A DNA stretch of 64,000 bases from Bacteroidota bacterium (GCA_016866335.1 VGMT01000003.1:81014-145013); one strand, 5' to 3'; shown: positions 16,856 through 26,102, counted from the stretch's first letter. A program made the numbers and translations. The notes: a model not told the origin generated them from the sequence alone.

Positions 16856-17385
16856 GCTGTTGAAGTGCTGGTTCAGGGCTTAAAAGTAGGAATAATTGAG
16901 GCATGGATAGAGGGGGAAGCAATGGAATTTAGAGCCATTGGAAGCCTTCGGTCTATGTTGCAGATATGCTCAAAATTAAAATGCTGTGTTGAATTTGTTT
17001 GCAATGGGTTAGCCTCCAAATTTGGTGCGGTATAGGGTTTCTGTAATGCGGACAATAGGGTTCAGCGTTTTAAGCTACTGCGGAATAACTCCCTAGCCAA
17101 AGTTAGTCGCCTTGATTTTTTGGTTTTCCTTGGATAGATTTAATAAACAACAATTTTGGTTTTTAGGGAGAAATGGGCAATAAACAGGTTGAAATTTATA
17201 TGCAATTGCCATGTTTACATTGCCGTTAGTATACAATCTTCGCAAACTGCCAAATTAACGGCGTAAATCCCGAAAAATGGCTCAATAAAGTTCTAGCGCG
17301 CCGGCCTTGAATTTTTGACCTTTAGCTGGGCTAGTTTAATCGGCAATTCCAAGCTCTTTTGAATTTGGATGGCCTAAACCCCCGA
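16856..17385. other. 530-bp intergenic region, no gene seen
   Basis: It holds the promoter of the minus gene at its left end. The rest is AT-rich with no convincing coding frame, tRNA or hairpin terminator. It runs into copy 3 of the structured element at 17386. Confidence 0.5.
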
Positions 17386-17533
17386 GCCGCCCGCGGCAGG
17401 GATTGAACAAGGTAGCACGCAGCGGTGGCGGGGCCTGGCCCGCGTGGCGCGGAGGCGACTTTAGGAGCCACCGCAAGCCCGCTGGGCCAGCCCCCGGCAA
17501 CGGCGGACTACCTGTGAAAGCCCGCAGCCGCCC
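17386..17533 (+). repeat. six-copy structured element, copy 3
   Basis: Sense strand plus, 25 bp beyond the stop of the minus-strand metalloprotease gene: the only copy antisense to its adjacent gene end. Helices can be placed: P2 GGTAG 17411-17415 with CTACC 17508-17512; P4 CTGGCCC 17435-17441 with GGGCCAG 17484-17490; P4b GCG-t-GGC 17442-17448 with GCC-CGC 17477-17482; apical hairpin 17449-17456 with 17467-17474, loop GACTTTAGGA 17457-17466. Confidence 0.85.
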
Positions 17534-17558
17534 AAAAGAAATAAACTGAAAAATGAAA

Positions 17559-19733
17559 TTATGGAACGATTACCCAGCGGAAGCTACGAAGGATTCCGGC
17601 CGTCTCAATTTGAACCACATACAAGCCCGGCTTGGGGTCTTGAATGCGAATGCTGTTGCCTTCAAGGTTGGCGGCAACTTGCCTGCCGTCGCTGAAAAAC
17701 ACCCTGAATTTTTCCGGATTTAAGGCTGTGGCTAAAATGGTGCCGAGCCCCATCGAAGAAGGGTTGGGAAGAATTTCAAGGTTTTGTTTCCAGCTGCTTA
17801 AACCAGACGAAGGTGTGTTGTTGATGACAAAATCGGCGTTTGAAATGTCGTAAAAGATGTTGCCAACGCTTTCAACCATAACCCGCGCCTGGGTAATGAG
17901 CGTGGGTTCGTTCGGGAAAAACGGCAATATCAGGGTTTCTTGTCCGTCGTTGGCGGTAGCCGAAACCAGCGTGTAGGGGTAGGTGTAGCCACCGTCGGTT
18001 GACAGCAACAGGTTTACTTGACTGCAGTTCACCGGAGTTTGGTTCGTGTTTGCTACGTCCCAGCTTATGCTAACCAAAGAATCGGTTGACCATTGAATTT
18101 GGTTCGTGTTGGGGTTGCTTACCAAAAAGGGCCCTGCAAGAGCCGTGGCGTCGTAATCAACCTGGTGGTAACTCACTCCGCCACCGTTGGGCTGGTTGTC
18201 GCGTACGGTTACCCTGAAATCCATGGCTCGGGTATAGGTGGGTAGCTTTTCAAGGGCCGAGCTGGCGTTGCTTACCACAAAGCTAAGGCGGGGAAACCAC
18301 CGGGTAGGGCTGTTGGTGGGCGGCAAGGAAACGAAAAGAGGAGGGGTGCCGGTGGTGGGGGTGTTGGCCAAGGCAATAGAAGCGCCCCGGTTGTATTGTT
18401 CCCAGCAATAGGTCAGGGTGTCGCCGTCGGCGTCGGTGCCAGCGGCGGTGAGTTTAAAGGGCGTTCCAATGGGGAAGAACGTTTGGGGAGTTGGTTGCCC
18501 GTTTACGGTAGGCGGGGTGTTGCCTGTTGGGGAGTTCGCGGAGCAGCCTCCGCCGGTTCCTTGCAAAAAAGTAAGCATGGTTTGGTAGCTGCGAACATGG
18601 AAATAGTCGTCGGAGTTGTTGCTGACGTTGTCGGCTTCGCAAATTCCAGCGTAGGCCATAATGGTGCTTCCGCTTCCCGGCTCGTAGGCGTTTTGACTTG
18701 AACGGTTTCCGCTGCAGGATCCAAGTCCCGAATTGAAGGTGTGGCTACCGTTAAACTGATGCCCAATTTCATGGGCCACATAATCAACGTAAAAGGGGTC
18801 TCCAATGGGGTTGTTCAGCCCCGTTACTCCTTGAGCCTTAGAATTGGTGCATACCGAGGCCAGCGAGGCAATTCCACCACCGCCTGTACTAAAAACATGG
18901 CCTATGTCGTAGTTGGCTGAACCAATAACTGCGTTGATGTTTGACTGGTTTTCACTTAGCATGGTAAACCCATCGTTGTTGGTGTAGGGGTCGCTAACCG
19001 AACTGGTGTAAATCAACAAATCGGTATTTGGTATTAGCACCATGCGCACCGCCAATTCTCGTTCATAAATTCCATTGACCCGATTCATAGCGGTAACCAT
19101 GGCCGCTAAGGCTCCGGTGGAACCGCCGTGGTAGTTGGTGTATTCGGCCGTAGCGGCTAAGGCTAGGCGATAGGTGCGCAAGGTTCCTCCGTTTGGATTT
19201 GTAGAAAAAGGGTCGAAAGGAGGGTCGTTAACGATGGCTTCTTTGTCGTCAAGGCCGCATTGAAAGGAATGGGGGTTTGGTAAATCAGCCTTAAAGTAGG
19301 CAAGGTGCCATTTGGCGTTGTTTGGACTAAGGGGGTCAATGTACCAATCGCCATTCGGGCTTAGCACTTGAACGTGGAATCCTTGTTGGGTTTGGTCGGC
19401 CCTTACAACCGCACTGGCATCTCCTTCAATTCGTCCAAACCAGGTTGAAATTTGAAGTTCAGCTTGTTTTCGGGCATCAGAAAGAACGGCGTAGGGGGTT
19501 AATTGAGCCCAAACCCAGGAGCCGGAAGGGTGGGGTAGGGCAATGCGTACGGATGCAGCCTGCGTAAATTCATTGGACAGTCTTGTGTGCTCAAGGAAGG
19601 TGGCATTGAGGGGCTGAAAAAGGCTTGCTTGCCTATGTTCTTTGGGGACATCGAGTTTGGAAGCCGATTGGAAGGGGGATTGGGCTGAAACGGCTAGAGC
19701 AGTGCAAAAGGCAATGAAGACGATGTTTTTCAT
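17559..19733 (-). CDS. reprolysin-like (M12B) zinc metalloprotease with T9SS sorting domain
   Basis: 724 residues, secreted. Signal peptide MKNIVFIAFCTALAVSAQ and a propeptide-like region to about 180. The catalytic domain (about 185-400) has H321-E-I-G-H325-x5-H331 (HEIGHQFNGSH), the three-histidine site of metzincins, with the Met-turn in GSGSTIMAYAGIC. Beta-sandwich regions follow, and a C-terminal type A sorting domain (LPNPSS ... FFSDGRQVA ... GLYVVQIETAG) that targets the protein through the T9SS. The start overlaps the ribE stop by 4 bp, an odd operon partner for a secreted protease. Confidence 0.93.
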   Translation of the reverse strand: MKNIVFIAFCTALAVSAQSPFQSASKLDVPKEHRQASLFQPLNATFLEHTRLSNEFTQAASVRIALPHPSGSWVWAQLTPYAVLSDARKQAELQISTWFGRIEGDASAVVRADQTQQGFHVQVLSPNGDWYIDPLSPNNAKWHLAYFKADLPNPHSFQCGLDDKEAIVNDPPFDPFSTNPNGGTLRTYRLALAATAEYTNYHGGSTGALAAMVTAMNRVNGIYERELAVRMVLIPNTDLLIYTSSVSDPYTNNDGFTMLSENQSNINAVIGSANYDIGHVFSTGGGGIASLASVCTNSKAQGVTGLNNPIGDPFYVDYVAHEIGHQFNGSHTFNSGLGSCSGNRSSQNAYEPGSGSTIMAYAGICEADNVSNNSDDYFHVRSYQTMLTFLQGTGGGCSANSPTGNTPPTVNGQPTPQTFFPIGTPFKLTAAGTDADGDTLTYCWEQYNRGASIALANTPTTGTPPLFVSLPPTNSPTRWFPRLSFVVSNASSALEKLPTYTRAMDFRVTVRDNQPNGGGVSYHQVDYDATALAGPFLVSNPNTNQIQWSTDSLVSISWDVANTNQTPVNCSQVNLLLSTDGGYTYPYTLVSATANDGQETLILPFFPNEPTLITQARVMVESVGNIFYDISNADFVINNTPSSGLSSWKQNLEILPNPSSMGLGTILATALNPEKFRVFFSDGRQVAANLEGNSIRIQDPKPGLYVVQIETAGILRSFRWVIVP

Positions 19734-20331
19734 GCGTTTGATTTAAAAGATGAGTGGTTCATCCAGGCTTGAATGTATTTGCCAAGGATATCGAATTCAA
19801 GGTTTACGGTGTCGCCGATGTGAACAAGGTGTAAATTGGTGTGGTTCCAGGTGTAGGGAATTATGGCCACAGAAAAATATCCCGGCAGGCTGTCAACAAC
19901 GGTTAAACTGATTCCGTTAATGGCAATGGAACCTTTGGGAACCGTAAGGTGGCTGGGCAAAGAATAGTGAACGCCCAATAAAAAACTACCTTCTTGATTT
20001 TCTATAGAGCGAATGAGTCCTGTGCCATCGATATGTCCTTGAACAATATGCCCGTCAAACCTACCATGGGCGGGCAACACCGTTCAATATTTACCTTGTC
20101 GCCCTTTTTTTTGTTCCCCAAATTCGTTCGGGTTAGGGTTTCGTGAATGGCAGTAACGGTGTAGCTGTTCTCTTGAATTCCATCTACGGTAAGGCAAACA
20201 CCATCATGGCATATACTTTGGTCAATTTTGAATTCGCTCAGGAGTGGGCAGGCAAGTCGAAATGTTGCATTGTTTTGAAAATGTACGATTTCCAGTATTT
20301 CAGCTTGACTTTCTATGATTCCTGTAAACAT
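19730..20331 (-). pseudogene. ribE: riboflavin synthase alpha chain, one-base frameshift
   Basis: Riboflavin synthase dismutates two 6,7-dimethyl-8-ribityllumazine to riboflavin. The gene starts at MFTGIIE (20331) and reads normally through the first lumazine-binding barrel to GDKVNIER. The frame then breaks; the second half continues in the -1 frame as LPAHGRFDGHIVQGHIDGTG through the second barrel to 19730. The break is at about 20080-20082, in CGGTG where one more G would restore the frame. Both halves are otherwise intact, about 200 aa together, the normal size. No slippery heptamer is seen. Because the enzyme is usually essential, a sequencing or assembly error is the likeliest cause; a recent mutation is the alternative. 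Confidence 0.85.
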
Positions 20332-20420
20332 AAAAAACGACAGAATAAACAAATTCGATAAGCGGGGGCAGTAGTTTAAAGGAAGAACAAGAGAGGACCA
20401 ATTTGGTTGTTCAAAGAAAC

Positions 20421-20451
20421 AAAAAAGGCCGAGAAAACTCGGCCTTTTTTT
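20421..20451 (-). terminator. bidirectional rho-independent terminator
   Basis: GGCCGAG-AAAA-CTCGGCC (20427-20444) flanked by A and T runs on both sides, 19 bp after the stop of the Omp28-like gene. It can end transcription from either strand. Confidence 0.85.
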
Positions 20452-20469
20452 GTTTTCAAAGCATTAAAA

Positions 20470-22401
20470 TTAATGGCGAACCACCAAACGGGTGCTCATT
20501 TCCATGTTTCCAGAAACAAGACGCACTAGGTAAAGGCCGTCGGCCCATTGAGCTGTGGATAGGTTCAATTGTTGGTCGCCTTTGATAAAGGTTTGCTCCT
20601 TGCTGGCATAAACCGTAGACCCAAGTGCATTCACAACTTCAACACGGCCAGCAAAATCCGCACTTAGGTTAAAGCGAAGGGTTGCCTGTTGGTTGGAAGG
20701 GTTGGGGTAGGTTGCCATTGAGTTTTGGGTTACTGGAATAACCTCTTCAAGACCCATGCTTTTCTCTTGAATAAAGATGTTGTCAATAAACAGGTTGTCG
20801 CCATAATCAGAAACACCACGGAAGCGAATTAGAACGTCGCTTAAGCCACCGGCCCCTGCCATAGCGGCAAGTTCGGTTCTCCAATCAGCAGCAGCAGGAA
20901 CAAATTGCTGTTGTGGGTTGCTAAGTGGGGTTGCTGTTTGCAAGGCTGTTCCAGCTTTGTTATAGAATTCAACCCAAGTGGAACCGCAGTTGGTAGAATA
21001 CGACACAATCAAACGGTCGTTTTCGGGTGTTGCAACGGTATAATAGGTATAAGCTTCGTCGAATTTAAGTTCTGGGTTGGTAAAACCAGAGAGGTCGTAA
21101 CGGGCTGTATATAGGTTGGCAACGGTTCCAGAAGACATATTATAGAAGAAACAACGCATAAATTTAGAGGCTCCATTGTTGATGGAAACCCAGCCCCAAC
21201 CATTGGCGCCTGGGGTGTTTTCGATGATGTAGCTGCTTGGGAATACGTTGCCTTCGAAATTAACCACACTGGTTAGGACACTTGGAGTTCCAGACATTTG
21301 AAAGACAGCCGACCCTTGGCCGATGGCGTTTGTTGAACCGCTGTTGTTGATGTTGGTCAACCAAACGTTCAGGGAGTGCGCACCACCGCTAACTCCTGAA
21401 ATAGCAGGGATAGAAACGTTGGCGGTTCCATTTGGGGCAATGTTTCCATTGAAAGGAACGGTAGAAGGGCTTCCGTTGTCAACTTGGTAATTCACGGTAG
21501 CCGAGGTAATGGCATTGTTGCCTGTATTGCTAAGGGTTGCGGTTGCGTTGTTTAGGTCGCCGGTGCAATTGATGGCGGGGCTATTGGTGGTAACCGCGCT
21601 CACAGTAGCGTAGTTTGAAACAGGAACGGGGGCGCTGTAGCCAGCCTGATACACCTCTTTGGTAGCGTTGTTTTGGATAAAAGCAACCACGGCCACTTCA
21701 GGTAATTTGTACAGGAACGAAGGCAATGCCACAGTCCAAGAATAGGCGTCTTGTTGCCCGGGTAGCCAGTTGCTGTTCAGGGTGGTTCCGTTTCCGTCGG
21801 GATACATTTTACGAACTACTCCTTTGAATGAAGTTTCGCCGTTTGATCCAGGGGCAGAGGCAAAGGTGATGGTTTTTTCGGTAAGCGCGACGTGCAACTT
21901 AACTAGGCCAGAGCCAAGCAACAGCGAGTCGGTGCAGTTGATTGAAACCGAAATGGTTACGCTGTCTAGGTTGGGGTGAATGGTGTGGTAAACGGTTAAG
22001 TCGAACGGAGAAGTAACCGCATGGCGCGAATTGATGGCATTTTGGGTGAGGTTTGCCAAGGCGCCTGAATAATTGCTGCCTGCAAAAGCGGTTCCATCTA
22101 AGGTTCCCCAGGGCACGCCGGTAACTCCATAATAAGAAACCCGTGTAGCGATGTCGGCTGGACTTTGAGCATTCATAGGGTCGGTACCAGGCCAATTGGT
22201 TTGGTACTTAATGGCCACCATTTTAGCTGGGTTGTTTGGGTAGCTGTTGGTAGCAGTTAAGGTATTGTAATTGGGGTTTTGACTGGCGCAAGGACCGCAG
22301 CTTGCGTTTGAAAAACCTTCGGCCAAAACCATGCGCTGGCTTTGAGCAATAACCATTGAACCTATGCAAAGGGCCAAGGCAGTTGTAGCTAATAATCTCA
22401 T
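20470..22401 (-). CDS. Omp28-like protein with T9SS sorting domain
   Basis: About 643 residues. Signal peptide MRLLATTALALCIGSMVIAQ, then an Omp28-type thioredoxin-like domain with LAEGFSNASCGPCASQNP (CGPC dithiol) and VTGVPWGTLDG, a beta-sandwich middle region, and a C-terminal T9SS type A domain (TYPNPSNQQATLRFN ... ADGLYLVRLVSG). Omp28 homologues are outer-surface proteins; the CGPC suggests a redox or structural role outside the cell. The frame extends to a TTG at 22431 that falls in the box TAACATTG (22430-22437), so the ATG at 22401 is preferred. Monocistronic, ended by the terminator at 20421. Confidence 0.9.
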   Translation of the reverse strand: MRLLATTALALCIGSMVIAQSQRMVLAEGFSNASCGPCASQNPNYNTLTATNSYPNNPAKMVAIKYQTNWPGTDPMNAQSPADIATRVSYYGVTGVPWGTLDGTAFAGSNYSGALANLTQNAINSRHAVTSPFDLTVYHTIHPNLDSVTISVSINCTDSLLLGSGLVKLHVALTEKTITFASAPGSNGETSFKGVVRKMYPDGNGTTLNSNWLPGQQDAYSWTVALPSFLYKLPEVAVVAFIQNNATKEVYQAGYSAPVPVSNYATVSAVTTNSPAINCTGDLNNATATLSNTGNNAITSATVNYQVDNGSPSTVPFNGNIAPNGTANVSIPAISGVSGGAHSLNVWLTNINNSGSTNAIGQGSAVFQMSGTPSVLTSVVNFEGNVFPSSYIIENTPGANGWGWVSINNGASKFMRCFFYNMSSGTVANLYTARYDLSGFTNPELKFDEAYTYYTVATPENDRLIVSYSTNCGSTWVEFYNKAGTALQTATPLSNPQQQFVPAAADWRTELAAMAGAGGLSDVLIRFRGVSDYGDNLFIDNIFIQEKSMGLEEVIPVTQNSMATYPNPSNQQATLRFNLSADFAGRVEVVNALGSTVYASKEQTFIKGDQQLNLSTAQWADGLYLVRLVSGNMEMSTRLVVRH

Positions 22402-22492
22402 AGGTTTTAAGATGTTGTGATTTAACCTCAATGTTACGGAAAAATAAAATGAAATGGGTGAGAATCGGTCAAATTTTTTGCTGTCGCTGATT

Positions 22493-23239
22493 TTACTTGA
22501 ACATTTTTTTCATGAGTGGGGTTGCGAACACAAAATCGCGAACCTCAGGCACTTGGGCTTTGATAATGCTGTTAGAGTCGCCCGTCCAAACAACGTTTCC
22601 TTTGAAAATAAAGGCAATATGGTCGCCAATTTCAAGGACAGAATTCATATCGTGGGTATTCACGATGGTTACGGTTTTGTATTCTTGGGTGATTTCTTGA
22701 ATTAGGGCATCAATAACCAAAGATGTTCTTGGGTCAAGGCCTGAGTTGGGTTCGTCGAAGAACAGGTATTTGGGATTTAGGGCAATGGCACGGGCAATGG
22801 CCACGCGTTTTTTCATGCCGCCGCTGATTTCGGCAGGGTATTTAGAATGGGCTTGGTTAAGATTTACCCGATTCAAGCAAAAATTCACCCGGTCCTCCAG
22901 TTCTGACTTTGCCATATCGGTGAACATTCGAAGCGGGAAGGCAACGTTTTCTTCTACCGTCATGGAATCGAACAATGCCCCCCCCTGAAAAACCATCCCA
23001 ATTTCTTTTCGAATGGCCATTTTTTCTTCTAGGCTGGCATGTGTAAAGGCTCTGCCGGAATATAGGATTTCACCTTGGCTTGGAATTTCTAATCCCACTG
23101 CACACTTCATCAATACTGTTTTTCCACTGCCTGATTGACCAATGATTAAATTGGTTTTTCCTTCTTCAAAAGTAAGGTTTACGTCGGTCAGAATGTCCTT
23201 GTCTGCGAAACGCTTGTACAACCCTTTAATTTCAATCAT
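22493..23239 (-). CDS. mlaF: MlaF-type lipid-transport ABC ATPase
   Basis: 248-residue ATPase of the MCE/Mla phospholipid-transport family. Walker A is GQSGSGKT, the signature ISGGMKKRVAIARAIALNPK carries the SGGM variant typical of MlaF/Mkl, and Walker B is LFFDEPNSGLDP. It overlaps the permease gene by 4 bp. The complex moves lipids between inner and outer membranes. The MCE-domain substrate protein MlaD, usually next in line, is not found in this window. Confidence 0.92.
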   Translation of the reverse strand: MIEIKGLYKRFADKDILTDVNLTFEEGKTNLIIGQSGSGKTVLMKCAVGLEIPSQGEILYSGRAFTHASLEEKMAIRKEIGMVFQGGALFDSMTVEENVAFPLRMFTDMAKSELEDRVNFCLNRVNLNQAHSKYPAEISGGMKKRVAIARAIALNPKYLFFDEPNSGLDPRTSLVIDALIQEITQEYKTVTIVNTHDMNSVLEIGDHIAFIFKGNVVWTGDSNSIIKAQVPEVRDFVFATPLMKKMFK

Positions 23240-23976
23240 AGCAGCAGTATTCGGGTAAGGATTAAATTCCAGAATAAGATGGCTATGCTGGCTTTGACTA
23301 CCGCCTTTGTGCTGTTTTCTCCCACCTCTCGGCTTCCCCCCTCTACGTAATAACCTCGGTAGGCGCTAATGGATGTAATGATGAAGGCAAATACGATGCT
23401 TTTAATGATGGAGTACACCACATTAAAGGGGCGAAACTCAAACAGCAATCCGGTTAGGTAACTGGGCGCATCAAGCATACCGGTCAACAAGCAGGCTAGG
23501 TATCCTCCGAAAATTCCTAAGAACATGCTCATTAGCGTTAAAACCGGATTTATAACAAGGGAGGCAGTAATTTTCGGTAAAATCAAATAGCTTGCCGAGT
23601 TGACCCCCATAATCTCTAAGGCATCAATTTGTTCGGTTACCCGCATGGTTCCAATTTCCGAGGCAATACTTGAACCCACTTTGCCGGCAAGAATTAGGGC
23701 CACAACGGTGGATGAGAATTCTAAAAAAACCGATTCGCGCGTGGCATAGCCTATCGTTTCTCTTGGTATCAAAGGGTTATCGATGTTTGCAGCCATTTGA
23801 ATGGCAATTACCGCTCCCATAAACAGCGATATAATGGCAATAATACCTATGGAGCCCAGGCCCAGAGCCTCCAGCTCTCTAAAAAATTGTTCCCTGAAAA
23901 ATTTGTTCCTGCCAGGTTGCTTGAACGTCCTGAAAACCAACAGGCAATATTTTCCGAAATTTTCAAAAAAACTCAA
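23236..23976 (-). CDS. mlaE: MlaE-type permease
   Basis: About 246 residues, five or six helices, with the MlaE core FMGAVIAIQMA, GKVGSSIASEIGTMRVTEQI and DALEIMGVNSASYLILPKI. It forms the inner-membrane channel for the MlaF ATPase. The frame has no ATG before the domain and runs up to a TTG at 24039, but the perfect box TACCTTTG (23990-23997) lies inside that extension. The first suitable codon downstream is TTG at 23976, giving MSFFENFGKY, where the family normally begins. The untranslated leader would then be very short. Confidence 0.88.
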   Translation of the reverse strand: MSFFENFGKYCLLVFRTFKQPGRNKFFREQFFRELEALGLGSIGIIAIISLFMGAVIAIQMAANIDNPLIPRETIGYATRESVFLEFSSTVVALILAGKVGSSIASEIGTMRVTEQIDALEIMGVNSASYLILPKITASLVINPVLTLMSMFLGIFGGYLACLLTGMLDAPSYLTGLLFEFRPFNVVYSIIKSIVFAFIITSISAYRGYYVEGGSREVGENSTKAVVKASIAILFWNLILTRILLL

Positions 23977-23989
23977 ACCGCTTTTTTTG

Positions 23990-23997
23990 CAAAGGTA
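23990..23997 (-). promoter_or_regulatory. -7 box for mlaEF
   Basis: Minus-strand TACCTTTG, 13 nt before the proposed TTG start at 23976; no clear -33 TTG. Confidence 0.55.
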
Positions 23998-24045
23998 ATG
24001 AATGCAAGGACTCCTACCTAATGGCACTAAAAACCGCAAGGGGTT

Positions 24046-24921
24046 TTAAGCCAATTGCAAGGTTGATTTGCAGTAATACGAGGGCAGCATGCCATGGTAT
24101 TCAGAAAACATCTTTGAAAATTTGCTGACGCTGTTGTACCCAATTCGGTAGGCTACCTCTGATACATTGTATTTGTTTGAACTTAATAGTGTTTTTGCAA
24201 GGTCCAGCCTAAGGTTCAGGTAATGTCGGTAAACGGAGACGCCCATTTCGCGGCGAAACACAATCTTTAATTTTGACACACTTATGCCAAGGGTTTGTGC
24301 AATCATTTCTAAGGTCAATGGCTGCCCTTCCAAATGCTGCTCCATCAAGTGTTTGGTTTGCGAAACCAGCCACTTATCCCTGCCCAATTCTACCTGGCTC
24401 AATAATTCTTGTACGCTTTCCCACTCCCTCAGCAATAATACCACAAATCCATGCAGGTCCATTGTTTTTGGCTGATTCAGCCGTTCCTGCATAATAAGTT
24501 CGGTTTGCCAAACCAGCATTGCTTTTGAAATTTGTGCCTCGCTGTATTGAAAACTACCCATCTCACTTGGCCATTTCTTGCTCTTGCCTTGGTTTATTCT
24601 GCGAAGGGTGTACGTTAACCAGGCCGATTTCCCTATTAAAATAAGGTGCTTTCCAACATTTAAATGACAGGCTTTCCCTGCATGTTCATTGTGCTTTGCG
24701 AAGCAAAACTGGCTTTTAAAAGAGGGGGTCGATTCCGTTTGATAACACGAAATCAAAAAGGTGTCTGCGGGCAAAACAAATTCAACGGGGCCGCCCTCTT
24801 GCTTAAAAACCTCTACGTGCACACAAAAAAGAAGGTCAACTTCCAATTCTGAGAAGGATACAACATGCAATCCGAAGCCATCAAACAAATTGTACATTTT
24901 TTTTTCAAACCTTTGAGTCAT
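24046..24921 (-). CDS. AraC family transcriptional regulator
   Basis: 291 residues. The C-terminal 95 residues are the double helix-turn-helix of AraC/XylS proteins: LTLEMIAQTLGISVSKLKIV then YNVSEVAYRIGYNSVSKFSK and FSEYHGMLPSYY. The N-terminal 180 residues are a cupin-less ligand or dimerisation region I do not recognise. Monocistronic, lying just upstream of mlaEF on the same strand with its own stop 69 bp before the mlaE start. Its target is unknown; a box TAGATTTA on the minus strand about 30 nt upstream may be its promoter. Confidence 0.88.
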   Translation of the reverse strand: MTQRFEKKMYNLFDGFGLHVVSFSELEVDLLFCVHVEVFKQEGGPVEFVLPADTFLISCYQTESTPSFKSQFCFAKHNEHAGKACHLNVGKHLILIGKSAWLTYTLRRINQGKSKKWPSEMGSFQYSEAQISKAMLVWQTELIMQERLNQPKTMDLHGFVVLLLREWESVQELLSQVELGRDKWLVSQTKHLMEQHLEGQPLTLEMIAQTLGISVSKLKIVFRREMGVSVYRHYLNLRLDLAKTLLSSNKYNVSEVAYRIGYNSVSKFSKMFSEYHGMLPSYYCKSTLQLA

Positions 24922-25061
24922 GTTTCAGGTCGCATTGAGTCTTTTTATTACGCTAAATCTAGAACCTTCTAACTGGAGGTGTTTTTTTATTTTTGATTTA
25001 ACCGGCGTTTTGAGGCCGTTTAACCAAATCCTTCCTTTTTCGGGAAAATAAATTCCAAATT

Positions 25062-26057
25062 ATGGAAAAAGCGAGCGTTTTTGGGGCAGATTTTCTAGGG
25101 GACGATTCCTTTAAACAGGCGTGGATTCGAACCGATGCAGACCGAAATATCGGGTTTGGTCATATGGTCCGTTGCCAAGCCCTTGCTGCTTTTTTGCCAA
25201 AGTTTACCTTTTTGGTTTCTGAACCCTCAGTGCCTTTCGTTCCCGATGGAATTCCGTTTATGGTTGTTGCGTCTGATTTTTCGGTCATAGAGGCAGAAAA
25301 GCAATCCCTGATGTTTGAATCTGGAGATCTGCTCATTATAGACTCTTATTTGGCCACCGCCGACTATGTTCGGGCTCTTCGGCAGCGTGGAATAAAAACC
25401 ATTCAAATAAACGACCTTCCACAAGATGCCTTGCCTGCCAATGTGGTTATAAACCACTGTCCGGGCCTAAGCCTTTCTGATTTTCCGGCCCTACCCGAAA
25501 CCGAATTTTGGCTTGGCTTGGAATACAGGTTGCTGCGCCCTGATTTTCAACAGCCGGCATCAATTGACCCATTAAAAAAGGCCCCCCATTTGTTTATGTG
25601 CTTCGGTGGTACCGATGGGGGAGGACTGGCTCAGAACGCCTTAGGTTGGGCTGCTCAACTTAGCCCTGCTTGCCGAGTCTCTGCCGTTGTTTCAAATACC
25701 CAATCCTATATTGGCTCGCTTTTTCCAGGCTTAACCCTGCATTCCAACCTGAGCGCCAGCGAAATGAGGTCGCTCATGGCAGAATGTTCGCTGGCTTGGG
25801 TCCCTGCAAGCACGCTTTCGCTTGAGTGCTTGGTTTCGGGGTTGCCAATGATTATTGGAATTACCGCCGAAAATCAGCGTTTTCTACATCGGGGCCTAAT
25901 GGAATTCCCCTCGGTGGCCTCTATTGGACAATGGGATACGATGAACCCAAACGATTTATTGACTTTGTCTAATGCTATGTTAAATCAGCCTGCCATGGAA
26001 CGGCACATTCCCTCTTCAACGAAGCTTTCAAATCGAATCCTGAAACTGCTGTCATAA
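25062..26057 (+). CDS. pseG: PseG-like UDP-sugar hydrolase
   Basis: 331 residues, GT-B fold. The start AWIRTDADRNIGFGHMVRC matches PseG, in which the histidine of G-F-G-H is the catalytic base cleaving UDP from UDP-2,4-diacetamido-2,4,6-trideoxy-altrose in pseudaminic acid synthesis. The second domain has FGGTDGGGLAQNAL and then LECLVSGLPMIIGI, the nucleotide-binding loop and helix. No other Pse genes (pseB, C, F, H, I) are present, so the pathway role is uncertain and a related UDP-sugar hydrolase is possible. It converges with dcd. Confidence 0.78.
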   Translation: MEKASVFGADFLGDDSFKQAWIRTDADRNIGFGHMVRCQALAAFLPKFTFLVSEPSVPFVPDGIPFMVVASDFSVIEAEKQSLMFESGDLLIIDSYLATADYVRALRQRGIKTIQINDLPQDALPANVVINHCPGLSLSDFPALPETEFWLGLEYRLLRPDFQQPASIDPLKKAPHLFMCFGGTDGGGLAQNALGWAAQLSPACRVSAVVSNTQSYIGSLFPGLTLHSNLSASEMRSLMAECSLAWVPASTLSLECLVSGLPMIIGITAENQRFLHRGLMEFPSVASIGQWDTMNPNDLLTLSNAMLNQPAMERHIPSSTKLSNRILKLLS

Positions 26058-26102
26058 ACTTGAACTTTTCAATTCAAGCCCAACACCCTCATTGGTTTAT
26101 AA

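Noticed and set aside
20075..20085. Programmed ribosomal frameshift in ribE
   Set aside because: No slippery heptamer or obvious downstream structure; a single-base indel explains it more simply.
25120..25140. tRNA-like GATTCGAACC string
   Set aside because: It lies inside the PseG-like coding sequence and has no acceptor stem or anticodon arm around it.
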